From CAZMZW01 sp963802275 (GTDB taxonomy: Bacteria; Chloroflexota; Anaerolineae; Anaerolineales; Anaerolineaceae): 64,000 bases of DNA. Below, one piece after another: positions 35,434 through 43,856 of this stretch. The DNA lies in the NCBI GenBank assembly GCA_963802275.1, contig CAWDIB010000004.1, forward strand, positions 1,116,001-1,180,000. Reading direction: 5' to 3'. The notes beneath the pieces were generated by a model, which made no database searches, was not told the DNA's origin, and saw nothing but the letters and a program-made list of their open reading frames with translations. A program made the position numbers and the translations under genes. Position 1 is the first letter of the stretch; every line of letters starts with the position of its first letter.

Positions 35434-36190
35434 CCTCCTTGCCCAAATACGCCTCGATCACAACCGGATCGTTCTGAATACAATTACAGTCTCCTTCGGC
35501 AATCTTTTTCCCGTAATCAATGACTGTGATCATCTCACATGATTTCATGACCAGTTTCATGTGGTGTTCGACAAGGAAAATAGTCACACCAGCGTCATGA
35601 ATTCTTACAAGGATTTCAGTCAACTCCTCTGTCTCGACGTCATTCAAACCAGCCGCAGGCTCATCGAGCAGAAGAATTTTTGGTTCGGTTGCAAGCGCAC
35701 GGGCAATTTCCACCCGGCGTTGATGTCCATATGGAAGGCTGGTTGCCTTATCGTGGGCGAATTTCTGGATGCCGAGAAGGTCAAGCAATTGCATGGCTTT
35801 TTCGGTAAAAACATTATCCTCATTTTTTGCCGCAATCGGATTGATCAGCACTTCGTATACCTTGGCTTTTGCGTTATGTCCCATCGCCACGAGCAAATTA
35901 TCGAGGACAGTCATGCTTTTAAATAATCTGAGGTTTTGAAATGTGCGGGCAAAACCCGCTGCGGTGATTTTATGCGCAGGGAACCCAGTAATATCATTTC
36001 CTTTGAAAATTATTTTTCCTGAAGTTGGTTTATAGTATCCCGAAAGCATATTAAAAATTGTGGTTTTTCCTGAGCCGTTGGGGCCAATCAAACCATGGAT
36101 CTCACCCTTTTTGACATTGATAGAAATATCATTAACTGCAATTAAGCCTCCAAATTGCATGGTCAGGTGCTCAAGTTCCAAAAACTTCAT
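35414..36190 (-). CDS. LivG-type ABC transporter ATP-binding protein
   Basis: 258 residues. Walker A GPNGSGKTTIFNMLSG, the LivG-specific TFQNLRLFKSMTVLDNLLVA segment, Walker B KILLLDEPAAGLND and a switch His in VEHHMKLV are all present. The signature is altered: LPYGHQRRVEIARAL, where LivG proteins generally carry LSYGQQRR. Overlaps the permease gene by four bases (ATGA) and the LivF gene by 20. Confidence 0.93.
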   Translation of the reverse strand: MKFLELEHLTMQFGGLIAVNDISINVKKGEIHGLIGPNGSGKTTIFNMLSGYYKPTSGKIIFKGNDITGFPAHKITAAGFARTFQNLRLFKSMTVLDNLLVAMGHNAKAKVYEVLINPIAAKNEDNVFTEKAMQLLDLLGIQKFAHDKATSLPYGHQRRVEIARALATEPKILLLDEPAAGLNDVETEELTEILVRIHDAGVTIFLVEHHMKLVMKSCEMITVIDYGKKIAEGDCNCIQNDPVVIEAYLGKEDEVVSR

Positions 36191-37185
36191 TTGCCCCCCT
36201 TCTTTTTACCGCGATCTGCCATCTTTTGTCTCCAGGGCAGGGGGATTTTGAATTCGGGTGCTTTGCGTTGTACAAGTTGAATGATTCCGCCAGGCACAAA
36301 AAGTACAACCAAAAGTATGATCAATCCATACCCTACGAGCTGCCAGCTTCGAATAGCTCTTAAATATTCCTGCAGGATCGGTAACAACACACCTCCAATA
36401 ATCGACCCATTCAAGTTCCCCATGCCACCCACCATGGTCATGGTCATGATGAACATCGTTGAGCGGAAATCAAAGATATCCGGGCTGATATACGTATTTA
36501 AATGTGCGTACAAGGCACCAGCCGCCCCGGCAAAAATTGCACTGATAAAAAATGCCAGGATTTTGTAGTTTCCAATATTGACTCCCATCGCTTGTGCCGT
36601 TAATGGATCATCCCGTATGGCACGGAATGATCTTCCCACCCGGTTCGCTACAATATGCCTTGCCAGCAAATAACCCAGGATAACTAAAGTAAGAATTAAA
36701 AAATAATATTCTCCATCAGTATTGAGGGAAATGCCAAAAATAACCGGTGGTTTAATTCCCAAAATACCCAAAACGCCACCGGTAAAGTTCTCCTCATTCA
36801 CCAATACCAGATTGATCACCTCGCCCAATCCAATCGTCACAATAGAGAGGTAATGAGCTTTTACTTTCAACGAAGGTAAACCAACAAAGGCTCCCACCAA
36901 TCCTGACAGAAGCATGGCGATGGGAAGATTGATCCAAAATGGCCAACCCACTTTCGAATTTAATAATCCTGCAGTGTATCCTCCAATTCCCCAAAGGGCA
37001 CCCATTGCCAGATTAAATTGGCCGGCATACCCCATGGCGATATTCATACCCAGGCTTAGCAAGATATAAATACCACACATATTCAGAATATGTATTTGGT
37101 ATGAGCTTTTTGCAATAAAGGGGAAAAGAAGAAGAAATACTCCTACTAGTGCGAAAAGGATGATCTTAAGCAGCTTTTTATTCAT
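36187..37185 (-). CDS. LivM-type ABC transporter permease
   Basis: 332 residues with about nine membrane helices. It contains SLGMNIAMGYAGQFNLAMGALWGIGGYTAG, the conserved LivM start, FRAIRDDPLTAQAMGVN, the EAA-like coupling loop, and MVGGMGNLNGSIIG. A basic C-terminal tail (KMADRGKKKGG) extends into the cytoplasm. It pairs with the LivH-type permease two bases upstream. Confidence 0.92.
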   Translation of the reverse strand: MNKKLLKIILFALVGVFLLLFPFIAKSSYQIHILNMCGIYILLSLGMNIAMGYAGQFNLAMGALWGIGGYTAGLLNSKVGWPFWINLPIAMLLSGLVGAFVGLPSLKVKAHYLSIVTIGLGEVINLVLVNEENFTGGVLGILGIKPPVIFGISLNTDGEYYFLILTLVILGYLLARHIVANRVGRSFRAIRDDPLTAQAMGVNIGNYKILAFFISAIFAGAAGALYAHLNTYISPDIFDFRSTMFIMTMTMVGGMGNLNGSIIGGVLLPILQEYLRAIRSWQLVGYGLIILLVVLFVPGGIIQLVQRKAPEFKIPLPWRQKMADRGKKKGGK

Positions 37186-37187
37186 TC

Positions 37188-38081
37188 CTAAACCTTTTCC
37201 ACCATCTTTTCTCCAAGGATTCCTGAAGGTTTGAACATTAAAATGGCCAAAAGAACTATAAAAGCAATGCCTTTGGTGTATGCGGAGGAAATAAAACCCG
37301 CTGATACTGCTTCAAATACTCCAAACAATAAACCCCCGACGATGGCACCAGGAATGTTACCCAGCCCTCCCATGACAGCACTGGCAAATCCCTTCTGACC
37401 GACAGCCGCACCCATGGCTGGATTAACATAAACGATCGGGGCTGATAGAATTCCGGCAGCCGCGGCTAATCCTGCTCCTATTGCAAAGGTAATTGCATTC
37501 ATCGTATTAACTGGTATTCCCATTGTTTTCGCAATTTCACGATCCATGGCAGATGCCCGCATCGCTTTTCCAAATTTTGATTTTGATAAAAATACCTGCA
37601 AGGCAAGCACAAGCACCATTGCGACAGTAATGAACATGATGTTTTGCGGCATTATTTTCATCCCAGCAATGATGACCGGTCGGGTCGTCAATGGTGAAGT
37701 GACTGCAAATCCTTCTGCTCCAAACAAAATTATCATGAAATTATCAAGGATAAAACCCAGTCCAATAGTGCCCAACAACATATTTCTTAAATCGACATCT
37801 GCCAAAGGCCGGAATACGCGTTCCAGAAAGAATCCGAAAACAGCATTAAGAAGAATGCCAATCACAAATGCAATTGGAAAGGGGACCTTCAATCCAAGCA
37901 CCATCCCTTGATACCAGATGATACCAAGATATGTCCCAACCATATAAATACTACCATGCGCAAAATTGATCAATCCCATCGAACGGTATGTCATTGTGAC
38001 ACCCAAAGCAACCAGGGCATATAGGCTCCCGATGCCAATACCGCCAATTATTGTCTGGACGAGAATATTGGAAGACTGCAT
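37188..38081 (-). CDS. LivH-type ABC transporter permease
   Basis: 297 residues, about eight helices. GIGSLYALVALGVTMTYR and INFAHGSIYMVGTYLG are hallmark LivH segments, and MRASAMDREIAKTMGI is the ATPase coupling loop. VMGGLGNIPGAIVGG matches the family C-terminal half. Preceded by the binding-protein gene and an intercistronic hairpin. Confidence 0.93.
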   Translation of the reverse strand: MQSSNILVQTIIGGIGIGSLYALVALGVTMTYRSMGLINFAHGSIYMVGTYLGIIWYQGMVLGLKVPFPIAFVIGILLNAVFGFFLERVFRPLADVDLRNMLLGTIGLGFILDNFMIILFGAEGFAVTSPLTTRPVIIAGMKIMPQNIMFITVAMVLVLALQVFLSKSKFGKAMRASAMDREIAKTMGIPVNTMNAITFAIGAGLAAAAGILSAPIVYVNPAMGAAVGQKGFASAVMGGLGNIPGAIVGGLLFGVFEAVSAGFISSAYTKGIAFIVLLAILMFKPSGILGEKMVEKV

Positions 38082-38130
38082 TAAACCAATCCTTTGGAAG
38101 TTCCTAAGTAAAAATGAGATTTACAAACAT

Positions 38131-38158
38131 CTTCGGGGCGGATTTTCCCGCCCCGAAG
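38131..38158 (-). other. Intercistronic stem-loop after the binding-protein gene
   Basis: A perfect 11-bp GC-rich stem (CTTCGGGGCGG/CCGCCCCGAAG) with loop ATTTTC and no following T-run. It lies between the binding-protein stop and the permease gene. Such hairpins often protect the upstream mRNA and raise binding-protein levels over membrane components, as in malE-malF. Confidence 0.6.
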
Positions 38159-38183
38159 AATTATTTTACTCGAGAGAATCTTA

Positions 38184-39338
38184 TTATTTGAAATATACGG
38201 GCTTGCAACCTTTAATCTCACCCAAGAGCGTGCTGGCCAAAGTCTCGCCTGCCTTGGTGACATTAATCACACCCTGAAGTCCCTCATACCCTTGAATCTT
38301 GTGCATTTCAGCGGCAACATTTTCAGGGGTCAGCGGATTGGCTTTCTCTGCAGCCATGAAAAACACCTGCATGAGGTCATAAGCATTAGCCACGTGAGTT
38401 TCTGCCTCATCACCCCAGCGGGCTTTGTAGGCAGCTGCAAATTTCTTGTTTTGCGCATTGGCATCGACCCCGGGCCAACCGGAGGCAAAAACCATTCCTT
38501 CAATAGCCTCGCAACCAGCCGTTTCAATAAATTTTGGCGTGCTCATCGGTTGTCCACCAGCCATTAGACCTTCAAAACCCAGCTGACGGGCTTGCTTGGC
38601 AATCAATCCAGCCGCAACCTCGGACGATGCGAGCAGCAGAACTTCCGGTTTCGCAGCAATGATCTTGGTCAGCTGTCCGGAAAAGTCTTTATCATCCTGG
38701 CCATGCTGTTCATACACCAGGGGTGTCAGATTGGCACGCTTGAGTGCATCTGTCTCATATTGCGCCTGGCCTTTGCCATACGCTCCGTTGTCACCGATGA
38801 TCGCAAACTTGGTGTTGCCTTTCTTCACCAGGTAATCCACGAGCGAATTCTCAAACGCAGGTCCTGGAGGACATGAACGGAAGATATAATCACTGCCTTT
38901 TTCGGTGATTTGCACATTGGTTCCCCAAGTGAACTGGGGAATTTTGGCTTCCTGGAAAATGGGAAGGTCCGCCAGCACGCAGGTGCTGTTGGTGGTTGCC
39001 CAGGCAGCGATCACGCCATCCTCGGTCACAACTTTTTTGGCAATATTCACAGATTTGGTGGGATCCGCCTCATCATCATAGATCAGGAGATCAATTTTAC
39101 GGCCTTGAATTCCACCAGCAGCGTTCTTTTCTTCAACTGCCAGGGTTACCGATTTTTTCATCCACTCTCCAAGGCTTGCGCTGGTTCCGGTCATTGCACC
39201 GATGATCGCAAGCTTGAGCGGTTCCGGCGCCTTTGTAGGTTCAACAACCGGTGCCGCGGTGGGTGCAGCAGCTGGAGCACAGGAAGACAGAACCAATGCC
39301 GCTACGAGTAGAACTAAAATCCAAATACGTTTCATCAC
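38184..39338 (-). CDS. LivJ-type periplasmic-binding lipoprotein (HAAT family)
   Basis: 384 residues. Lipoprotein signal MKRIWILVLLVAALVLSSC, a Pro/Ala linker, then a type I periplasmic-binding fold with AIIGAMTGTSASLGEWMKKSV (ligand-loop pattern), IYDDEADPTKSV, and TNSTCVLADLPIFQ, where a canonical Leu/Ile/Val-binding protein would have 'SSA' or 'TNP'. C-terminal helices match amide or aromatic binders as well as Leu binders. First gene of the operon; leader features are described separately. The ligand is unknown; with AOR nearby it may be an aldehyde precursor, an amide or an aromatic. Confidence 0.9.
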   Translation of the reverse strand: MMKRIWILVLLVAALVLSSCAPAAAPTAAPVVEPTKAPEPLKLAIIGAMTGTSASLGEWMKKSVTLAVEEKNAAGGIQGRKIDLLIYDDEADPTKSVNIAKKVVTEDGVIAAWATTNSTCVLADLPIFQEAKIPQFTWGTNVQITEKGSDYIFRSCPPGPAFENSLVDYLVKKGNTKFAIIGDNGAYGKGQAQYETDALKRANLTPLVYEQHGQDDKDFSGQLTKIIAAKPEVLLLASSEVAAGLIAKQARQLGFEGLMAGGQPMSTPKFIETAGCEAIEGMVFASGWPGVDANAQNKKFAAAYKARWGDEAETHVANAYDLMQVFFMAAEKANPLTPENVAAEMHKIQGYEGLQGVINVTKAGETLASTLLGEIKGCKPVYFK

Positions 39339-39401
39339 AACTCTCCTTTTTCCTCTTTTTTTCTACAGCTACAACCTGAACCGACACATAATGATTTCCT
39401 T

Positions 39402-39414
39402 AATTACCTCCTTT
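39402..39414 (-). promoter_or_regulatory. Extended Shine-Dalgarno-like element in the leader of the binding-protein gene
   Basis: Minus strand AAAGGAGGTAATT, nearly fully complementary to the 3' end of 16S rRNA, but 64 bases before the start codon and separate from the gene's own GGAG site. A five-residue frame (ATG TGT CGG TTC AGG TTG TAG region) follows. A matching element sits at 60322. The role is unknown. Confidence 0.45.
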
Positions 39415-39539
39415 CAAGCTCTTTATTTATTGACAAATTTTAGAAAATATAATCGGACTTGAATGGGTTGAATCCCGATTGGACATTCGACAGCCATAGA
39501 ACTGCGCAACAATTTCTCCCAGTAGAGCCGTCTTGTATT

Positions 39540-39556
39540 ATGAGACAGTGTCTCAT
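39540..39556. promoter_or_regulatory. Perfect palindromic operator of the ABC importer operon
   Basis: ATGAGACAGTGTCTCAT, an 8-base inverted repeat about a single central base, 13 bases downstream of the -10. It is the best match of the three sites and defines the motif shared with the IclR gene and the AOR operon. The 402-base gap 39339-39740 holds this site, the promoter, the leader element and the start region of the EamA gene; nothing else was seen. Confidence 0.78.
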
Positions 39557-39569
39557 TATTCATATAATC

Positions 39570-39598
39570 ATTATATACGCAAATACACCAAAAATCAA
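39570..39598 (-). promoter_or_regulatory. Promoter of the ABC importer operon
   Basis: Minus strand TTGATT (39593-39598), 17-base spacer, TATAAT (39570-39575). Identical hexamers and spacing to the promoter at 31333-31361, with the operator in the same relative place. Confidence 0.75.
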
Positions 39599-39740
39599 GT
39601 GTTTTTTCTTCTTTTGTCAAGTACCAAAATTGAATACCAGTTTAGTAAAAAAATGTGGGGGATGCTTTTTGATTAGAACTTCATGAAACAAATCAGGTAA
39701 AATTGCTCTTTCCAAAATTTGTACGTTTCGGAGTACATTC

Positions 39741-40628
39741 ATGTCATCAAAGAATTGGCTGCGATTCCTGGCAGCCGGCCTCATCTGGAGTACTTCATTC
39801 TTATGGATTAAAATTGCCCTGCAGGAAGTAGGACCTTTCATGCTGGTTGCTTTCCGGGCAACCTTTGGTACGCTGGGAATGCTGGCCATCATTCTGTTCA
39901 ACAACCGCAGGATGCTGAACTGGCAGAAGATTAAGCCCTGGCTGAGTCTTTTTTCCTTAATAGGTATCCTTAATGTTGTCTTCCCTTTTGTATTAATTTC
40001 CTGGGGTGAGCAATTCATCCCTTCCGGGATCGCCTCGGTGCTGAACAGCACAACCCCCCTGTTCACCATCCTGATGGTGACGTTTTTCCTGCGTGAAGAT
40101 CGTTTCACGTGGGGTAAAGCAGCCGGGCTGGTTTTGGGCTTTAGCGGTGTAGTGATCCTCTTCATTCCCGAGATGCGCAACAGCCGCGTTGACAATTTGC
40201 TGGGGTTGCTGGCCATACTGGCAGGGTCTGCCTTCTACGCGCTTTCCGGCATCCTCATCAAGAAGAAAGTCCATGGACTGGAATCTGAATTGCAGGTGCT
40301 TCTCCAATATGCATTTGCCGCCATCGTTGTTTGGCTGCTCACGCCCATATTTGAAAGCCCGGTGATGCTGCCGCAGCTATCATTAACATGGATTGCCCTG
40401 CTCTGGCTTGGGATCCTCGGTTCCAGCGTTGCCTCGTATTTCTACTTTAGGCTCCTTCACTCGGCAGGACCAACCAGCGCCTCAACCGTAACTTACGTCC
40501 CTCCTTTGGTAGGGTTATTACTGGGTGCCATTATCCTTAGTGAGCCATTGGGCTGGCAATCCTTGGCAGGTGGCGCCTTAATCGTGGGCGGGATCATGCT
40601 GGTCAATCAGCGAAGACCATCAAATTAA
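39741..40628 (+). CDS. EamA/DMT family transporter (first of a tandem pair)
   Basis: 295 residues with ten helices in two EamA halves (residues about 10-140 and 150-290). The start LIWSTSFLWIKIALQEVGP and the mid-protein ISWGEQFIPSGIASVLNSTTP are typical of the RhaT/EamA group. Substrates are often amino acids, purines or metabolites, exported or imported. It is followed at 40745 by a close paralogue. Confidence 0.9.
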   Translation: MSSKNWLRFLAAGLIWSTSFLWIKIALQEVGPFMLVAFRATFGTLGMLAIILFNNRRMLNWQKIKPWLSLFSLIGILNVVFPFVLISWGEQFIPSGIASVLNSTTPLFTILMVTFFLREDRFTWGKAAGLVLGFSGVVILFIPEMRNSRVDNLLGLLAILAGSAFYALSGILIKKKVHGLESELQVLLQYAFAAIVVWLLTPIFESPVMLPQLSLTWIALLWLGILGSSVASYFYFRLLHSAGPTSASTVTYVPPLVGLLLGAIILSEPLGWQSLAGGALIVGGIMLVNQRRPSN

Positions 40629-40744
40629 ATGGTTACTCTGCAGTTCATTGGCGTAAAAGAAAATATATCCGGGTAAATTGAGTGCTTTCTCCAAAAAAAT
40701 GCTGATTGATTTTATAAGATACAAAAACCGAAAAGGACTTGGCC

Positions 40745-41641
40745 ATGTCAATTAAGAATTGGCTGCGATTTCTGGCGGTGGGAGTAACATGGGGTACCTC
40801 ATTCTTATGGATCAAGATTGCCTTGGAAGAAATAGGACCTTTAATGGTCGTCGCCTTCCGCTCATCCTTTGGCCTGGTGGGAATGGTGTTTATCCTATTA
40901 TTCACCAACCGAAAATTATTGACCTGGCAAAACATTAAACCCTGGCTTGGATTGTTCTTTCTGATCGGCATCACCAACGCCGCACTTCCATTTGTATTTA
41001 TCTCCTGGGGTGAGCAGTTCATCCCTTCAGGGATCGCCTCGGTGCTCATCAGTACCACACCGCTGTTCACCATTCTGATGGTGACTTTCTTCATGCGCGA
41101 GGATTCCATAACGTTAACCAGAGCAATCGGATTGGTATTGGGTTTCGGCGGAGTGATCGTGCTTTTCATTCCAGAACTGCGCAACAGCCATCTGGAAAAT
41201 CTATTCGGTCTTCTGGCAGTGCTTACTGCGGCTGCCAGCTACGCACTCTCCGGCATTCTTGTCAGGAAAAAAGTGCGTGGGCTGGATTCAAGATTACAGG
41301 TATTAATGCAATATATAACCGCAGCGCTGTTGGTCTGGATGCTGACATTCATCCTTGAGAAACCCATCACCCTGCCAAAACTGCCCCTGACATGGATTGC
41401 CCTGCTGTGGCTCGGCTTGCTTGGATCTAGCATGGGCTCATTTTTCCACTTTCAGCTCATCCACTCAATCGGTCCCACGCGTACATCCGCAGTTGCTTAC
41501 GTTCAGCCCATGGTGGGTGTTCTGTTGGGCGCACTCATATTGGGTGAGGGCTTTGGATGGCAGACCCTGATAGGCGGTATTCTAATTGTGGCAGGCATCA
41601 TGCTGGTCAACCGCAGGGATGCCCACCGCAAATCCGGCTAG
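40745..41641 (+). CDS. EamA/DMT family transporter (second of a tandem pair)
   Basis: About 298 residues; the ATG at 40745 is preferred over the TTG six bases earlier because AAGGA is well placed before it. Alignment by eye with the upstream protein shows long identical stretches (ISWGEQFIPSGIASVL, TLGLVLGF-type segments, FTILMVTFF), so a tandem duplication is likely. The greatest differences are in the last two helices, which may reflect a substrate change. Confidence 0.9.
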   Translation: MSIKNWLRFLAVGVTWGTSFLWIKIALEEIGPLMVVAFRSSFGLVGMVFILLFTNRKLLTWQNIKPWLGLFFLIGITNAALPFVFISWGEQFIPSGIASVLISTTPLFTILMVTFFMREDSITLTRAIGLVLGFGGVIVLFIPELRNSHLENLFGLLAVLTAAASYALSGILVRKKVRGLDSRLQVLMQYITAALLVWMLTFILEKPITLPKLPLTWIALLWLGLLGSSMGSFFHFQLIHSIGPTRTSAVAYVQPMVGVLLGALILGEGFGWQTLIGGILIVAGIMLVNRRDAHRKSG

Positions 41642-41672
41642 AATCATCCTTGAATACTCAAACAAGAAATCA

Positions 41673-42362
41673 ATGAAAATATTAAGGGCACTCTATGTAT
41701 TTAGCTTTGTTTTAATCGTTTACCTGGGTCTTTGCCTGGTTGGCTGGGGTTTAAGTGACCATGCCGGATTTTTTGCGAGCCCTGCCCGTACAGGATATGC
41801 GCTAGTAGTGAGTGGTTTTGCGCTGCTGTGTGGCGTTCAATCCTATCACTCACTGGCTGGCATCCAGGACGGCAAAGAGGAAACCGGTCAGCGCATCAAA
41901 CGGCAAACCCTCATCGGTGGAATATTGGTTTTAGTCCTATTTATCGGCCTGGTTCTCATTCCATTCAGCAGCAAACGCAACTGGCTTGTCTTCCCTGAGA
42001 TTACCTGGATGGGCTGGGCAGGCGTTTTATTATGCGGCATTGGGTACTGGCTGGTATTTTGGTCCGGGCTGGCACTCGGACGTCAGTACAGCGCCGAGGT
42101 GACTCTTCAACAAGACCATCAATTGATCACCAAAGGCCCGTACCGTTTAATCCGCCACCCACGCTACCTGGGATTATTGCTCATCTCTTTTGGATTCAGT
42201 CTCATCTTTTATTCCTGGCTGGGTTTTCTTTTTACAGCAATTGCCAAAATATTGATCCTCTCACGCATCCATGATGAAGAGCAACTGCTCCATGACCATT
42301 TTGGTAAAAGGTGGGATGAGTATTGCCATAAATCCCGGCGCTTGGTGCCTTTCATTTTTTAA
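41673..42362 (+). CDS. ICMT/PEMT-like isoprenylcysteine or phospholipid methyltransferase family protein
   Basis: 229 residues with about five helices and the C-terminal motif KGPYRLIRHPRYLGLLL, the Arg-His-Pro-x-Tyr SAM-binding signature of ICMT/PEMT-type membrane methyltransferases. The end is HDHFGKRWDEYCHKSRRLVPF, again typical. Bacterial members have few known substrates. Start at 41673 because earlier residues overlap the EamA end in another frame. Confidence 0.82.
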   Translation: MKILRALYVFSFVLIVYLGLCLVGWGLSDHAGFFASPARTGYALVVSGFALLCGVQSYHSLAGIQDGKEETGQRIKRQTLIGGILVLVLFIGLVLIPFSSKRNWLVFPEITWMGWAGVLLCGIGYWLVFWSGLALGRQYSAEVTLQQDHQLITKGPYRLIRHPRYLGLLLISFGFSLIFYSWLGFLFTAIAKILILSRIHDEEQLLHDHFGKRWDEYCHKSRRLVPFIF

Positions 42363-42419
42363 TCACAATTTTATGAATTCATCAGTTTTTCCTGGCGAAT
42401 ATTAGAATCGTTATTCATG

Positions 42420-42437
42420 AAAGCATATGCTTTTTTT
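42420..42437 (+). terminator. Possible weak terminator
   Basis: AAAGC-ATAT-GCTTT followed by four more T's, about 60 bases after the methyltransferase stop. The stem is short and AT-rich, so the call is weak. Confidence 0.3.
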
Positions 42438-42553
42438 AAACCCTTTACATCTTGGTTATAAAATAACTTCAGAACAATAGCCATGAAAAAGTCCCCGGGT
42501 TAACATCATTTGAAAATCCAAAAAATCAGACCAAACTCAAACGAAAAATAATA

Positions 42554-43285
42554 ATGGATCATCCTGCTGTTACTTCACTCGTAAAGAAAATCAGGGAAGA
42601 ACTGAAAGCGCGGGCTGACCCCACCCTTGTGAAAAAATATGCCCGTTATTTTGTCGAAGGGTATGATGCTTATGGGGTGGATCTGAAAGTATTACGGTCT
42701 GTGCGGGAGAAGTGGATCCAGGAATATCGACCGTTACTTGGAGTGGAAGGTTTTCTGCAAGTTGGCGATCAGCTTGTTCAATCCGGCAAATACGAAGAAG
42801 GATTCATCGCCATGGGCTTGATCTCTCATTTCACCCAGGATTTCACCCCACAAATTTTCGAGCATTTAGGCCGGTGGCTGGAAATTGGATTATGCAATTG
42901 GGCACATGTGGACAGTTTTGCCAGTGACATTTTGCCGGTCTTTCTAAAGCAACACATAGTGCCACTCTCAGCTTTTTCCAACTGGCGGGAATCCGAGCCC
43001 AAATGGAAAAGGCGGGCAGTCCCCGTTACCCTGATCAAGTTGCTAAAGAACGGGCAATCCATACCCGAATTACTGGCTTTTATCGAACCAATGATGGCTG
43101 ACAAGGAAAAAGTGGTTCACCAGGGATTGGGCTGGTTCCTGCGCGAGGTATGGGAGATCTCCCCAGCTCCAGTAGAGGATTTTCTCTTAAAGTGGAAAGA
43201 CCAATGCGCCAGGCTGATAATCCAATACGCCACAGAAAAGATGACCGGGGAACGAAAGCGGGCATTTAAAAAGTCAGCCAATTGA
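42554..43285 (+). CDS. DNA alkylation repair protein (AlkD-like HEAT-repeat family)
   Basis: 243 residues, all-helical. Signatures are IGLCNWAHVDSFAS, the conserved Trp/Asp region of AlkC/AlkD-type glycosylases, ESEPKWKRRAVPVTL and VHQGLGWFLREVW. AlkD removes bulky or positively charged alkylated bases without base flipping; the catalytic-site Asp/Trp positions appear conserved here. Monocistronic, with a 190-base upstream gap that contains nothing else recognisable. Confidence 0.85.
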   Translation: MDHPAVTSLVKKIREELKARADPTLVKKYARYFVEGYDAYGVDLKVLRSVREKWIQEYRPLLGVEGFLQVGDQLVQSGKYEEGFIAMGLISHFTQDFTPQIFEHLGRWLEIGLCNWAHVDSFASDILPVFLKQHIVPLSAFSNWRESEPKWKRRAVPVTLIKLLKNGQSIPELLAFIEPMMADKEKVVHQGLGWFLREVWEISPAPVEDFLLKWKDQCARLIIQYATEKMTGERKRAFKKSAN

Positions 43286-43435
43286 TTTATTTGTTTCTTT
43301 GGAATTAAAGAGAGTTCTTTCAAAAATAGAAATGGAAAATTGCTATAATAAAGCATGGAATCAGGTTTGACAACACCACGGAATATTTTTGTGGTTGAAA
43401 ACATGAAAGGATAACCAATCCAAAAGGAGGATCGT

Positions 43436-43612
43436 ATGGCAGACATCAAGTTCTATTCGCTCAAAACCAAGAAATTTGTTGTCATAGACAGCAGCAAGGT
43501 CAAGATCGTGACCATCAAGAATGGCCGTAAAGCAGCTGAGGCGGTAGACCCGGAGACCGGGGTTAAATTGTTCAAGTTCCTTTCCGCAGAAGAATTAAAG
43601 AAACTGGAATAA
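43436..43612 (+). CDS. Small 58-residue conserved-looking protein
   Basis: Starts MADIKFYSLKTKKFVVIDSS and ends FLSAEELKKLE. It is preceded by AAAAGGAGG at ideal spacing and by a TATAAT at 43344-43349. The protein alternates beta strands and a helix (KVKIVTIKNGRKAAEAV) and is basic, which is compatible with a small nucleic-acid-binding protein, but no family is recognised. The strong ribosome-binding site and unbroken frame make it a real gene. The following gap 43613-43856 holds nothing else seen. Confidence 0.65.
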   Translation: MADIKFYSLKTKKFVVIDSSKVKIVTIKNGRKAAEAVDPETGVKLFKFLSAEELKKLE

Positions 43613-43856
43613 GCTGGCGATAGGTTCGCGGACCAGATCGTATAAAAGTCCAAATAAATTTCAGCCAGTCGTCTCGTCTTATAGCTTTACGTTACTGCCG
43701 TCAACCTTAATAGCGAGAAATTCAATGAATTCTTCGCTTTTTTTCCTTTCTACCTGGCTGCTTTCGTAGATATTCACCCGGGCATGCGGCGTAGAAATAT
43801 TTAATCCTTTGAATCAATTCTATTTCTTCTCTGGCGTCACCCAGGCGATGATTATT

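Noticed and set aside
39430..39452. TTGACA followed by TATAAT on the plus strand
   Set aside because: The spacer is only about 12 bases, too short for a sigma70 promoter, and the next plus-strand gene is 290 bases away.
43366..43396. Inverted repeat CCAC...GTGG upstream of the small protein
   Set aside because: Only four to five base pairs with a long AT-rich loop; likely chance.
43613..43856. Possible coding or RNA element in the gap before the sugar dehydrogenase end
   Set aside because: No convincing frame, hairpin or promoter was found.
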